NCBI GenBank assembly: GCA_900769035.1
Contig: CAAGFD010000004.1
Span: 1 to 15,596 of the forward strand
Length of the DNA stretch: 15,596 nt
Direction: 5' to 3'
Source: Bacteroidales bacterium
Lineage (GTDB): Bacteria; Bacteroidota; Bacteroidia; Bacteroidales; Paludibacteraceae
A model generated the notes under the pieces. It searched no databases, had not been told where the DNA came from, and was given only the letters and a program-made list of their open reading frames with translations. Below, in pieces: positions 7,171 to 14,742 of this stretch (position 1 is its first letter; the number at the start of each line of letters is the position of its first letter). Both the position numbers and the translations under genes were made by a program.

Positions 7171-8052
7171 TTAGAAATATTTTACCTCTTTATTATAGAT
7201 AGAGGACAATAGATTATTTGCAAGACGACTTGCACCGAAACGGAATAATGTGTTATTCATCCACTCTTCACCGAGAATAGTACGCACAATGGTGTAATAT
7301 TTAACGGCTTCTTCGGTAGTGGATATACCGCCGGCAGGTTTGAATCCCACTTTTATGCCGGTTTTATCGTAATATTCTTTAATAGTTTTACACATGACAA
7401 GGGCAGCATCGAGAGTAGCGGCGGGTTGAGTTTTGCCGGTAGAGGTTTTTATGAAGTCTGCTTCTGCATTCATTGCAATAAGAGCGGCTTGTTTTATCTC
7501 TTTCATATTATGCATAGCTCCTGTTTCCAGAATCACTTTGAGGTGAGAAGCTCCGCAAGCTGCTTTAATTTCGGAGAGTTCATCAAATACTTCGGTATGA
7601 AATCCACTAAAGAATTTTCCGAGAGAAATAACCACGTCTATCTCATTGGCTCCGGCAGCAACAGTGAGTGCAACTTCGGCTATTTTTGCCTCAATAAAGG
7701 TTTGTGACGACGGGAAACAAGCCGATACCGCAGCAATATTTACACCTTCAGCCTCTAATGTAGCTTTTGCTGCAGGTACTAATGCCGGATAAACGCATAC
7801 TGCCGCTACATTAGGCATATCAGGATAGTGCTCTTTAAAAGTATTCACCTTCTCCATCATCAATCCTATCTGCTCTTCCGTATCCCATGGGTTTAATGAT
7901 GTAAGGTCGATAAAATTAAAGCATTGCTTATATGTTTCTACAGTATTATATTTATCGTAATTCTCCGATAATATTTTCTCTACCTCTTTCTTTATATCTT
8001 CATCAGTAAAATTAAAATTATACTGAGCATAAAGTTCTTTAAATTTCTCCAT
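7171..8052 (-). CDS. deoC: deoxyribose-phosphate aldolase
   Basis: This cytosolic class I aldolase cleaves 2-deoxy-D-ribose 5-phosphate to acetaldehyde and glyceraldehyde 3-phosphate in deoxynucleoside catabolism. The Schiff-base lysine is K202 in DFIKTSTGKTQPAAT, and the second catalytic lysine is K238 in VGFKPAGGIST. The active-site aspartate is D139 in GANEIDVVISLG. VCVYPALVPAAK (85-96) and the phosphate-binding GASRLAN near the C-terminus also fit. At 293 residues it is longer than the E. coli enzyme (259) because of an N-terminal helical extension of about 45 residues, common in Bacteroidetes forms. It starts 3 nt after dtd and is therefore co-transcribed. Other deo genes are absent from the window. 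Confidence 0.96.
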   Translation of the reverse strand: MEKFKELYAQYNFNFTDEDIKKEVEKILSENYDKYNTVETYKQCFNFIDLTSLNPWDTEEQIGLMMEKVNTFKEHYPDMPNVAAVCVYPALVPAAKATLEAEGVNIAAVSACFPSSQTFIEAKIAEVALTVAAGANEIDVVISLGKFFSGFHTEVFDELSEIKAACGASHLKVILETGAMHNMKEIKQAALIAMNAEADFIKTSTGKTQPAATLDAALVMCKTIKEYYDKTGIKVGFKPAGGISTTEEAVKYYTIVRTILGEEWMNNTLFRFGASRLANNLLSSIYNKEVKYF

Positions 8053-8055
8053 ATA

Positions 8056-8508
8056 TTATTCTCTTTTTTTAGAATCAATTAAAATAGTAACCGGTCCGTT
8101 ATTGATTAATTCTACCTTCATATCAGCTCCGAAAACGCCGGTTTTCACGGTTTTACCGAGTTTTTGCTGCAATACTTGGCAGAATTTATCATACAAAGGG
8201 AGCGAGATATCCGGTTTAGCCGCACGAATATAGCTCGGTCTATTTCCTTTTTCGGTTGATGCATGCAAAGTAAATTGACTTACGGCAAGAATCTCTCCAT
8301 CGACATCCATCACCGAACGGTTCATCACACCGTTATCATCGTCGAAAATGCGAAGTTTTACAACTTTGGAGGTGAGCCATTCTATATCTGTATCATTATC
8401 AGCCTCTTCTATACCTACAAGTATCATCAACCCGTTACCAATACTACTGTACAAATTACCATCGATAGTAACGGAAGCCCTCAAAACCCTCTGTATAACA
8501 AGTCGCAT
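8056..8508 (-). CDS. dtd: D-aminoacyl-tRNA deacylase (DTD1 type)
   Basis: This cytosolic homodimeric proofreading enzyme hydrolyses D-aminoacyl-tRNAs (and glycyl-tRNA-Ala) to free tRNA. It has the standard length of 150 residues. The start MRLVIQRVLRASVTIDG, the active-site motif SQFTLHA and the chiral-selective Gly-cisPro motif in NNGPVTI are all present. KGNRPSYIRAA and TGVFGADMKVEL complete the family pattern. The gene begins 9 nt after the C_GCAxxG gene and its stop lies 3 nt before deoC. The start agrees with other DTDs, which open with M(K/R)xVxQRV. Confidence 0.97.
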   Translation of the reverse strand: MRLVIQRVLRASVTIDGNLYSSIGNGLMILVGIEEADNDTDIEWLTSKVVKLRIFDDDNGVMNRSVMDVDGEILAVSQFTLHASTEKGNRPSYIRAAKPDISLPLYDKFCQVLQQKLGKTVKTGVFGADMKVELINNGPVTILIDSKKRE

Positions 8509-8517
8509 TATCTATCT

Positions 8518-8991
8518 CTATTTATCTTTTAAAATATCAACCAATTTATTACCTACAATAGTAGCAGCCAAATGAACAATATCGGCACATGGGCGCTTCT
8601 TATAATACTCTGCATTACGCTCTTCCGGAACGCACGACTCTTTTTTGCAATCGAGTCCGAGCAATTCACGGCAGATAATAGAGCCACACTCCTGCTTGAA
8701 TTCACCAGCCATATCTTGCATCAATTTGTAGTTAAGTGCTTTAGTATCTTTATCTTGAGGGTCTACAGCAGGTATAGAAAGACTACCAACCATAAACATA
8801 CCGCTACAGGCGCCACATACTTCGCGCATCCTGCCAATACCGCCACCAAAACCACTCGATAATGCTGCCGCCAACGTCGGCTCCATATCAAAGATGTCTG
8901 CAAAAGCCAATAATACCGATTGGCAACAATTATATCCTGCCTTAAAATTTTCCCTGGCTTTTTCCGCTCTTTCTTCTACATTAATATTCAT
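8518..8991 (-). CDS. C_GCAxxG_C_C family cysteine-rich protein
   Basis: This is a small soluble protein of 157 residues of the C_GCAxxG_C_C family (function unknown; thought to be redox- or metal-related because of its conserved cysteines). The sequence shows AGYNCCQSVLLAF (18-30), a glycine-rich SGFGGGIGRM (46-55) and the namesake motif EVCGACSGMF (57-66). C107 and C135 correspond to the two later family cysteines. In total there are nine cysteines (22, 23, 59, 62, 102, 107, 115, 120, 135), a high density for a cytosolic protein. No signal peptide is visible. It lies 8 nt after the SIMPL gene and 9 nt before dtd. No functional link to either is evident. Confidence 0.88.
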   Translation of the reverse strand: MNINVEERAEKARENFKAGYNCCQSVLLAFADIFDMEPTLAAALSSGFGGGIGRMREVCGACSGMFMVGSLSIPAVDPQDKDTKALNYKLMQDMAGEFKQECGSIICRELLGLDCKKESCVPEERNAEYYKKRPCADIVHLAATIVGNKLVDILKDK

Positions 8992-8999
8992 AAAATATA

Positions 9000-9698
9000 T
9001 TAGTCTAAATAAAATTCAACCGATACTACTACCCTTACATTAAGTTTATATGGCTCAACACCTTCTATAGGGTCAATAGAAAAGTAGCCTTGATTAGCAT
9101 ATTTAATTTTTCCTATTTTGCTATCACTATCTTGAGCAAATCTATCGGCAGACTCTCTGGCAATTACTGTTGCCTCGGTAATCATCTCCGGTTTGATACT
9201 ATTCAACTCCTTAAAGTCGTAATTGAAATAATAACTATCCAACAAAATTCCACATTCATCCAAAATCAAATTTTGTTTTGATTGTAATTCATAAAGTTCC
9301 TTCACTTTATTTGTATATATTTTTATGGTGAAATTTGATGAATACCTCTCTACAGGGCGATATTTAATATCACCAACATAGTCTTTATGACGGTCGTTGA
9401 TATTACAAAACACCTCTATTTCACTATCTTCAAAGCCGAATTTCTTTACGAAATTTTTAATTTGCTCTATTTGATTTTCCGTAGTACTTTTTAGTACTGC
9501 CAAATCATCATTATAATTACTTGCACTGAGATGACCAACGCCAACAGTAGCTTCTACTTGGCGCTCGGATACACCTCTTGCACTTATCGTTCTATTACTA
9601 TACGTTTTATTATCCATACCGGTTTTCAGAAACAAACCGAATAAAACTATGGATACCGCTACTATCAAGTATCCAAAAAAACTCTTCATCATTTCCAT
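9000..9698 (-). CDS. SIMPL-domain protein (DUF541)
   Basis: This 232-residue protein has one N-terminal hydrophobic segment (about 6-26), a signal anchor or signal peptide, so it probably sits in the periplasm or is membrane-tethered. The remainder fits the SIMPL (DUF541) domain: an early ISARGVSERQVEATVGV strand, a central variable region, and the late helix ESADRFAQDSDSKIGKI followed by VRVVVSVEF. SIMPL proteins are linked to envelope stress or signalling in some organisms, but no biochemical role is settled. It starts 10 nt downstream of the RNase R stop. M1, M3 and M4 (MEMMKS) are all possible starts; the first was kept because it fits the spacing. Confidence 0.85.
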   Translation of the reverse strand: MEMMKSFFGYLIVAVSIVLFGLFLKTGMDNKTYSNRTISARGVSERQVEATVGVGHLSASNYNDDLAVLKSTTENQIEQIKNFVKKFGFEDSEIEVFCNINDRHKDYVGDIKYRPVERYSSNFTIKIYTNKVKELYELQSKQNLILDECGILLDSYYFNYDFKELNSIKPEMITEATVIARESADRFAQDSDSKIGKIKYANQGYFSIDPIEGVEPYKLNVRVVVSVEFYLD

Positions 9699-9708
9699 AA
9701 TTATACTT

Positions 9709-11865
9709 TTAATATATTATTTCCAAATCTATCTGCTTTTTAACAAGGTCGGTACGAGTTATTTTCACGGTTAATTCATCACCGAGTTGGTAACGTTTAT
9801 GATGATGACGCCCTATAATACAATAGTTTTTCTCGTCAAATTCGTAAAAATCATCGTCAAGGCTACGTATCGGAATCATACCCTCACACTTGTTTTCGTT
9901 GAGTTCTACATAAATACCCCAATCAGTGACACCCGAAATTACTCCGTCAAACACTTGTCCCAAATGGTCACTCATATATTCCACTTGCTTGTATTTTATC
10001 GAAGATCTTTCGGCTGATGCTGCAAGTTGTTCCATATCCGAAGAGTGCTCACAATACTCTTCATACTCGGTTTTATTTACCGATTTACCGCCTTCGGCAT
10101 AAAGCGAAAGTAAGCGATGTACCATCAAATCAGGATAACGGCGAATTGGCGATGTAAAATGCGTATAATAATCGAAAGCCAATCCGTAGTGACCTATATT
10201 TTCGGTAGAATAAATAGCTTTTGCCATTGAGCGCACTGCAAGAGTCTCTATTAAATTTTGCTCTTTAGTACCCTCTACTTGGTCGAGAAGATTATTTATT
10301 GCAGAAGATACTTCGTTATTTTTACCTGTAGTCTTTAATTTATAACCAAAGCGTCGGATAAATGTGCTTAAATTCTCTAATTTATCCGGATTAGGTATGT
10401 CGTGTATACGATAAACAAAAGTCTTAGCTTTTTTAGCATCTCCTCCTGCCGGCTTACCGATGTGGAGTGCCACAGTTTTATTTGCCAGAAGCATAAACTC
10501 TTCAACGAGCTTGTTTGCCTCTTTCGATTCTTTGAAATATACACTCAACGGCTTACCTTTTTCATCTATCTCAAAGCGAACTTCTGTACGCTCAAAGGCA
10601 ATGGAGCCTTTAGCAAACCTTTGTGTACGAAGTATTTTGGCAAATTCATTGAGTTTTAAAATCTCTTGTTTATACTCGCCTTCTCCACTCTCAATAATCT
10701 GCTGTACCTCTTCGTAAGTAAATCTGCGATTAGAGCGTATCAACGATTTACAAATCTTATAGTCTTTAACTTCCGCAAATTCATTCATAGTGAAAATTAC
10801 GGAATAAGCGAGTTTATCTTCATCTTGTCTAAGAGAACAAAGGTTATTACACAATCTCTCAGGCAACATCGGAATAGTTCTGTCTACCAGATAAATAGAA
10901 GTAGCTCTCTTATAAGCCTCTTTATCTATTATGCAACCCGGTGTAACGTAGTAACTTACATCGGCAATATGCACACCTACTTCCCATAATGAACCGTCCA
11001 ATTTACGGATAGAGAGGGCATCGTCGAAATCTTTAGCATCTCTCGGGTCAATGGTAAAAGTCACTACATCACGCATATCTACGCGCTTTGCCACCTCTTC
11101 GGCAGGTATGACGTCAGAAATTTTATCGGCTACCTCTTCTACCTCCTTCGGATAGGTATAAGGCAAACCGTATTCTGCTAGAATAGCGTGCATCTCAGCC
11201 TCATTATTACCAACGTCACCGAGCACGGTAACTATTTCACCATCAGGATTTTTATCTTTATCTGTCCAATTTAAAATCTTACCAATACAGCGTTGACCGT
11301 TTTTACCCCCGTTAAGTTTCTCTTTCGGAATAAAAATATCTTTAGGCAATAATTTCTTATCTACACAAAGAAAAGCAAAATACTCTTTTACCTCGAGTAT
11401 ACCTACAAATTCATTCTTTTTACGCTCTAAAACGGCAATAACTTCACCCTCTTGTTCTCTACCTTTTCGGCGAGGGAAAAGTTGCACCTCCACATGGTCG
11501 CCATTAAGGGCACAACCTATAGAGCGTTCAGCAATAAGTATATTTTCTCCACCATCATCCGGAATAAGATAGGTTTTCTTAGCCACAGTTTGGCGGTCAA
11601 TAACACCGGTAACGTGGCCCATACGCATATTTGCTCTGTACTTGCCATACTGCACCTCTTGTATTTTACCGGCTTGTTCCAGGTTATCCAATATTGTTAT
11701 AGCTACATCGCGTAAATTTGATTTCTGCAAATTTAACGCTGCCAATATCTGTTTATAATTCACTACTTTAGTAGGATTTTCCTTGAAATAATTTATTATT
11801 TTCCCGGTTAAATCCGACTTGCTGAGTTGTTTAGATTTTCTGATAATGTGTTTTGGAGTTGCCAT
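9709..11865 (-). CDS. rnr: ribonuclease R
   Basis: This processive 3'-to-5' exoribonuclease degrades structured RNA and acts in RNA quality control, in the cytosol. The 718 residues comprise an N-terminal helix-turn-helix-like region (about 18-75) and two cold-shock/OB domains (about 80-230). The RNB catalytic domain follows, with the four metal-binding aspartates in TIDPRDAKDFDDA (D273, D279, D281, D282). A C-terminal S1 domain occupies about 639-718 (FDGVISGVTDWGIYVEL). GHYGLAFDYYTHFTSPIRRYPDL is the expected signature near residue 565-590, written here only as a landmark. The Lys/Arg-rich tail of the E. coli enzyme is absent, as in many Bacteroidetes forms. The start has an exceptionally strong Shine-Dalgarno sequence. 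It follows a lipoprotein gene by 18 nt and precedes the SIMPL gene by 10 nt. Confidence 0.96.
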   Translation of the reverse strand: MATPKHIIRKSKQLSKSDLTGKIINYFKENPTKVVNYKQILAALNLQKSNLRDVAITILDNLEQAGKIQEVQYGKYRANMRMGHVTGVIDRQTVAKKTYLIPDDGGENILIAERSIGCALNGDHVEVQLFPRRKGREQEGEVIAVLERKKNEFVGILEVKEYFAFLCVDKKLLPKDIFIPKEKLNGGKNGQRCIGKILNWTDKDKNPDGEIVTVLGDVGNNEAEMHAILAEYGLPYTYPKEVEEVADKISDVIPAEEVAKRVDMRDVVTFTIDPRDAKDFDDALSIRKLDGSLWEVGVHIADVSYYVTPGCIIDKEAYKRATSIYLVDRTIPMLPERLCNNLCSLRQDEDKLAYSVIFTMNEFAEVKDYKICKSLIRSNRRFTYEEVQQIIESGEGEYKQEILKLNEFAKILRTQRFAKGSIAFERTEVRFEIDEKGKPLSVYFKESKEANKLVEEFMLLANKTVALHIGKPAGGDAKKAKTFVYRIHDIPNPDKLENLSTFIRRFGYKLKTTGKNNEVSSAINNLLDQVEGTKEQNLIETLAVRSMAKAIYSTENIGHYGLAFDYYTHFTSPIRRYPDLMVHRLLSLYAEGGKSVNKTEYEEYCEHSSDMEQLAASAERSSIKYKQVEYMSDHLGQVFDGVISGVTDWGIYVELNENKCEGMIPIRSLDDDFYEFDEKNYCIIGRHHHKRYQLGDELTVKITRTDLVKKQIDLEIIY

Positions 11866-11870
11866 AATAT

Positions 11871-11879
11871 TCCTCCTTT
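11871..11879 (-). promoter_or_regulatory. strong Shine-Dalgarno site of rnr
   Basis: On the minus strand the sequence reads AAAGGAGGA, with the GGAGG core six bases before the RNase R ATG. It is a near-perfect anti-16S match and fixes the start at 11865. Most other starts in the window have only A-rich leaders, as is usual in Bacteroidetes. Confidence 0.75.
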
Positions 11880-11883
11880 ATAA

Positions 11884-12657
11884 TTATTTACCACTTAGAT
11901 ATTTATATATCGGTGTGGAAGGTTTCATATATTCTTTTATTCTATTAAAATCGAAAGAAAGTTCTACTATACCATCAGCATAGCTTGCTACATCATAAGG
12001 ATTAAATACAAAAACCATTGTATCCGGCTTTAATTCCAATTGAGGAGAAATCAACATATTGTCGTAGTACATAAAACTAATCTTACCTGCTTTATCCATA
12101 GCTAATAAAGAGTCTTTTATTAAATCAACAACCGATTGTTTATCTTCAAAAATATTGTCGAAATCATAAATCGACCCATTTGTTGCATCGAAATATAACT
12201 TTATATGATAAAAATTACCATGTGCACCACCCAAGAAAGAATAGCAATAATAAGCACTGCAAATAATATTATCTCCTACAAAATAGAGTGTATCGTAAAT
12301 ATCATATTCATAATCAAAATCTTCCTCTAAATAAAAATCACCTTCATAAACACTATCTACATAATTGTTTAAATAGAGGTGCATTTTTTCATTAAAATTT
12401 TCATTATCAAAGTCTAAATGTTCTATTTCCAAGTATTTTAATACAGTATCTTTTATTATTTCAGCAACATTAGAATCAATAGATTTTCCGGGTAAGAAAA
12501 ATTTATAACTGTAGTTTATGTTATTACCATAGCACTCAATAGGTATTGATTCGCTATATTCATACTTTACAAACGAAGTGTTTTTCACACTTTTATTACC
12601 GCATGAAACCAAATATAATGCAGTAAAAATTAATAATAAAAAAGAGAGCTTTTTCAT
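11884..12657 (-). CDS. DUF3298-type lipoprotein
   Basis: This is a predicted lipoprotein of 257 residues. The start chosen is the ATG giving MKKLSFLLLIFTALYLVSC, a type II signal peptide with lipobox LVSC and C19. An upstream in-frame ATG at 12708 would add 17 residues before this signal peptide and overlaps the promoter, so it was rejected. The mature part contains the DUF3298 landmark FLGGAHGNFYHIKLYFDATNG followed by YDFDNIFED, and a preceding region like DUF4163 (VDSVYEGDFYLEEDF). These paired domains occur in RsiV- and PdaC-like proteins, where RsiV binds lysozyme. Ligand binding here is only a family-level possibility. The protein is very rich in Asp, Tyr and Asn. It is the first gene of the leftward run, 18 nt before rnr. 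Confidence 0.85.
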   Translation of the reverse strand: MKKLSFLLLIFTALYLVSCGNKSVKNTSFVKYEYSESIPIECYGNNINYSYKFFLPGKSIDSNVAEIIKDTVLKYLEIEHLDFDNENFNEKMHLYLNNYVDSVYEGDFYLEEDFDYEYDIYDTLYFVGDNIICSAYYCYSFLGGAHGNFYHIKLYFDATNGSIYDFDNIFEDKQSVVDLIKDSLLAMDKAGKISFMYYDNMLISPQLELKPDTMVFVFNPYDVASYADGIVELSFDFNRIKEYMKPSTPIYKYLSGK

Positions 12658-12705
12658 ATTATGATAAATTATAAACACTAATCTTCCAATATAATTATTA
12701 AACCA

Positions 12706-12734
12706 CAAAGTTACGAATAATTATTTGAATTCAA
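12706..12734 (-). promoter_or_regulatory. Bacteroidetes-type promoter for the DUF3298 lipoprotein and downstream gene run
   Basis: Reading the minus strand, a -7 box TAACTTTG (12713 to 12706) fits the Bacteroidetes consensus TAnnTTTG. A TTG of a partial -33 element (12734 to 12732) lies 18 bases upstream. The transcript would begin around 12700, leaving a leader of about 40 nt before the ATG at 12657. It lies immediately beyond the terminator of the upstream gene, which supports an independent transcription unit. Confidence 0.65.
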
Positions 12735-12756
12735 CTCTAATTTTACAAATAAAAAA

Positions 12757-12780
12757 GGAGGTATGAATAAACATACCTCC
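12757..12780 (-). terminator. intrinsic terminator of the OmpA/TPR lipoprotein gene
   Basis: A perfect 9-bp inverted repeat, GGAGGTATG / CATACCTCC, has a 6-base loop. On the minus strand it is followed directly by six T (12756 to 12751). It lies 31 nt past the stop of the gene at 12812-14518. The plus strand has no T tract after the stem, so termination is for leftward transcription. Confidence 0.88.
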
Positions 12781-12811
12781 TAAAAAATTTATATTATATA
12801 TCAATCACTCA

Positions 12812-14518
12812 TTATTTGAGGAGAGCTGCAAAAGCTGCATTCTCTAAGAAATTAATGAATTCTACATCTTTAGCAGCTTTTGTTTTATATTCAGGATTAG
12901 CTTTGATAGCGTCTGCCAAATTCTTAACAAGTTCTTCTACATTATTAGTACGAGCGGCAAGAATAGCTTTAAGATAAGAAGTAGTAGCGTTAGCGTTATT
13001 ATTGTTATCGAGAGCTTTACGAGCTGCACCATTGTTTTCGTTAAGCATATTTGCAAGAGCGGCGTTATTAGAAGTAGAGTTACCGAAGAGTTGAGCTGCT
13101 TTCTTGTAGTTACCTTCTAAGATAGCGATAACACCATTTGCACAATCAAGACCTTTACCTACGCCACCTGATTTACCGAATAATTCTTTAGCACGTTCTA
13201 TTTGATTATTTGCAAGAGCTATAAGACCATTGTTATAGTTAACTGCAGGGTTTTCAGGAGCTAATTCAAGAGCTTTTGCAAAAGCACGACCTGCTTCACT
13301 AAGTTTACCAAGTTCATATTGTGCCATACCTAAGTTGTTGAAAGTACGGAAATCATTAGGATAGAGTTCTGTAGCTTTTGTATAAATACGAACTTTTTCA
13401 TTCATGTCATTAGTAAGAGTAGCAGCATAAAGAATCTCTTCTACATTGAGTTGTGTTGGATCTTCTTTAGCGAGTTTTGTAATTTCTTCATCACTCTTAC
13501 CTACTACATTAACAACGAGAGTCATTTTAGAACGACGGAGTTGTGGAAGAATGTCTTGGTCGATTAATTTATAAGCAGTAGCAAGATTTCTGATTTCTTT
13601 TTCTCTTTGATCAGGATCTGAATACATGCTAAGAACACGTAAGATTAAAGCTCTATCTTCTAAAGTAGAGTTTTCTACAAGAGTTTTGAAACCTTCCCAG
13701 TCTTCTGCAGTAGTTTTAGAATCAATAGCCATTTCAGCTTTGATTTTCTTAAGTTGTTGATTTACATATTTTTCAGCAGCTTTACCACGTTTACCGGAGA
13801 GCTCTTCGTTGAAATCTGTAGCACCTTCTGGTGATGCATAAGAACTGATTTCCATGTTTTTAAGTTCTTTATTTTCTGCATCTTTAGCATCTTTAATAGC
13901 TTTAGCAAGGTTAACTACATTTTCGTTTTTAAGTTCTGAATTACGTATTAAAGATTGATTTACTAAATAGTTGATTTGAGCATCTGTTCTCTCTTCAATA
14001 ATACGTTGGAATTTATCAGGAGTAATTTCTGCTTGTAAATCACCTGTACCAGGTTTTGTAGAAACAAGAAGTGGAGTAATATTTGTGCCTTTACCTACAA
14101 CAACAGGGTCCAAAGCATAATCTTTTTTCTTTGTATGTACAGTAGCTTCGAGAGTAACTACACAGTTTTCCATTGAAGGAGTGTAATTAAAAGTAGCTGT
14201 TTGTTGATATTTACCACCTACTTTGTATTTGATAGTCTTATCATTACCCTCAATTTTTTCACCTTGATAAGTAACAGGCTCACCTTTAATAACTTGACCA
14301 TCAGCACATGTAAGAACAGGTACTACTGTCATAGTCATTTTTTTGGTAAAATATTTTTCAGGGAAAGTTCCCTCAAAAGTAATTTGAACTTTACCACCTT
14401 TATATTCAGCAGGTGAAGGAGTCATTTTAATACTATCTATAAACTCCTTTGGTGGTTTACACCCGAACATTGTCAAAATTACAATTGCCAATGTAAGTAC
14501 TAATGTCTGTTTTTTCAT
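12812..14518 (-). CDS. OmpA-like / TPR lipoprotein, probably abundant
   Basis: This is a predicted envelope lipoprotein of 568 residues. The signal peptide ends in MFGC with C20 as the lipidation site, a slightly atypical lipobox. Residues about 25-150 are beta-rich. Residues 221-258 (MEISSYASPEGATDFNEELSG, then KRGKAAEKYV) resemble the peptidoglycan-binding helix region of OmpA-like domains. Residues about 365-450 are TPR repeats (FNNLGMAQYELGKLSEAGRAF; NPAVNYNNGLIALANNQIERA), followed by an Asn/Ala-rich stretch with NALDNNNNANATT-like composition and a helical C-terminus. Codon choice appears more restricted than in neighbours (frequent GGT, CGT, CCT, ACA), as in highly expressed genes. It has its own promoter and terminator, so it is monocistronic. 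A role in envelope integrity linking outer membrane and peptidoglycan is inferred from the domain make-up only. Confidence 0.85.
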   Translation of the reverse strand: MKKQTLVLTLAIVILTMFGCKPPKEFIDSIKMTPSPAEYKGGKVQITFEGTFPEKYFTKKMTMTVVPVLTCADGQVIKGEPVTYQGEKIEGNDKTIKYKVGGKYQQTATFNYTPSMENCVVTLEATVHTKKKDYALDPVVVGKGTNITPLLVSTKPGTGDLQAEITPDKFQRIIEERTDAQINYLVNQSLIRNSELKNENVVNLAKAIKDAKDAENKELKNMEISSYASPEGATDFNEELSGKRGKAAEKYVNQQLKKIKAEMAIDSKTTAEDWEGFKTLVENSTLEDRALILRVLSMYSDPDQREKEIRNLATAYKLIDQDILPQLRRSKMTLVVNVVGKSDEEITKLAKEDPTQLNVEEILYAATLTNDMNEKVRIYTKATELYPNDFRTFNNLGMAQYELGKLSEAGRAFAKALELAPENPAVNYNNGLIALANNQIERAKELFGKSGGVGKGLDCANGVIAILEGNYKKAAQLFGNSTSNNAALANMLNENNGAARKALDNNNNANATTSYLKAILAARTNNVEELVKNLADAIKANPEYKTKAAKDVEFINFLENAAFAALLK

Positions 14519-14589
14519 AAAATAATAATATAATTTTATTGGTTAAATTCTATATTACATGTCAAAACACTTGGTATCTAATGTAGGTG

Positions 14590-14597
14590 CAAATTTA
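14590..14597 (-). promoter_or_regulatory. Bacteroidetes -7 box for the OmpA/TPR lipoprotein gene
   Basis: The minus strand reads TAAATTTG, an exact TAnnTTTG match, about 72 nt before the ATG at 14518. No convincing TTTG was found at the -33 distance. The flanking sequence (CAAAnTTACGAATAAT on the plus strand) is shared with the promoter at 12706. Confidence 0.6.
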
Positions 14598-14620
14598 CGA
14601 ATAATACAAATTATTTTACC

Positions 14621-14628
14621 TACCTTTG
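14621..14628 (+). promoter_or_regulatory. possible -7 box for the radical SAM gene
   Basis: The plus strand reads TACCTTTG, matching TAnnTTTG. It lies about 115 nt before the ATG at 14743. No clear -33 TTTG is present at 19-21 bases upstream, so the call is tentative. Confidence 0.35.
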
Positions 14629-14742
14629 CACTGAAAAATTAAATATTTTTTTTGATGCGTATTAATATATTGAAAATCAATTATATATGATATAATTTAA
14701 TATTAGCTTAGATTTAAAATTCGGCTAAAATAATCTTCTAAT

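Larger units (their letters stand above)
14519..14742. other. divergent intergenic region
   Basis: This 224-base AT-rich gap separates the leftward OmpA/TPR gene from the rightward radical SAM gene. It holds the minus-strand -7 box at 14590-14597 and a possible plus-strand -7 box TACCTTTG at 14621-14628. Both boxes lie within or beside the 7-bp inverted arms GTGCAAA (14588-14594) and TTTGCAC (14625-14631). I see no RNA gene or riboswitch. The only small ORF is 11 codons. Confidence 0.6.

Noticed and set aside
12658..12708. Upstream in-frame ATG extending the DUF3298 lipoprotein by 17 residues
   Set aside because: It would place extra residues before a good lipoprotein signal peptide and would start inside the promoter -7 box.
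14655..14690. 11-codon ORF upstream of the radical SAM gene, considered as a precursor or leader peptide
   Set aside because: It is too short, lacks Gly/Cys-type core features and an SD, and is expected by chance in AT-rich sequence.
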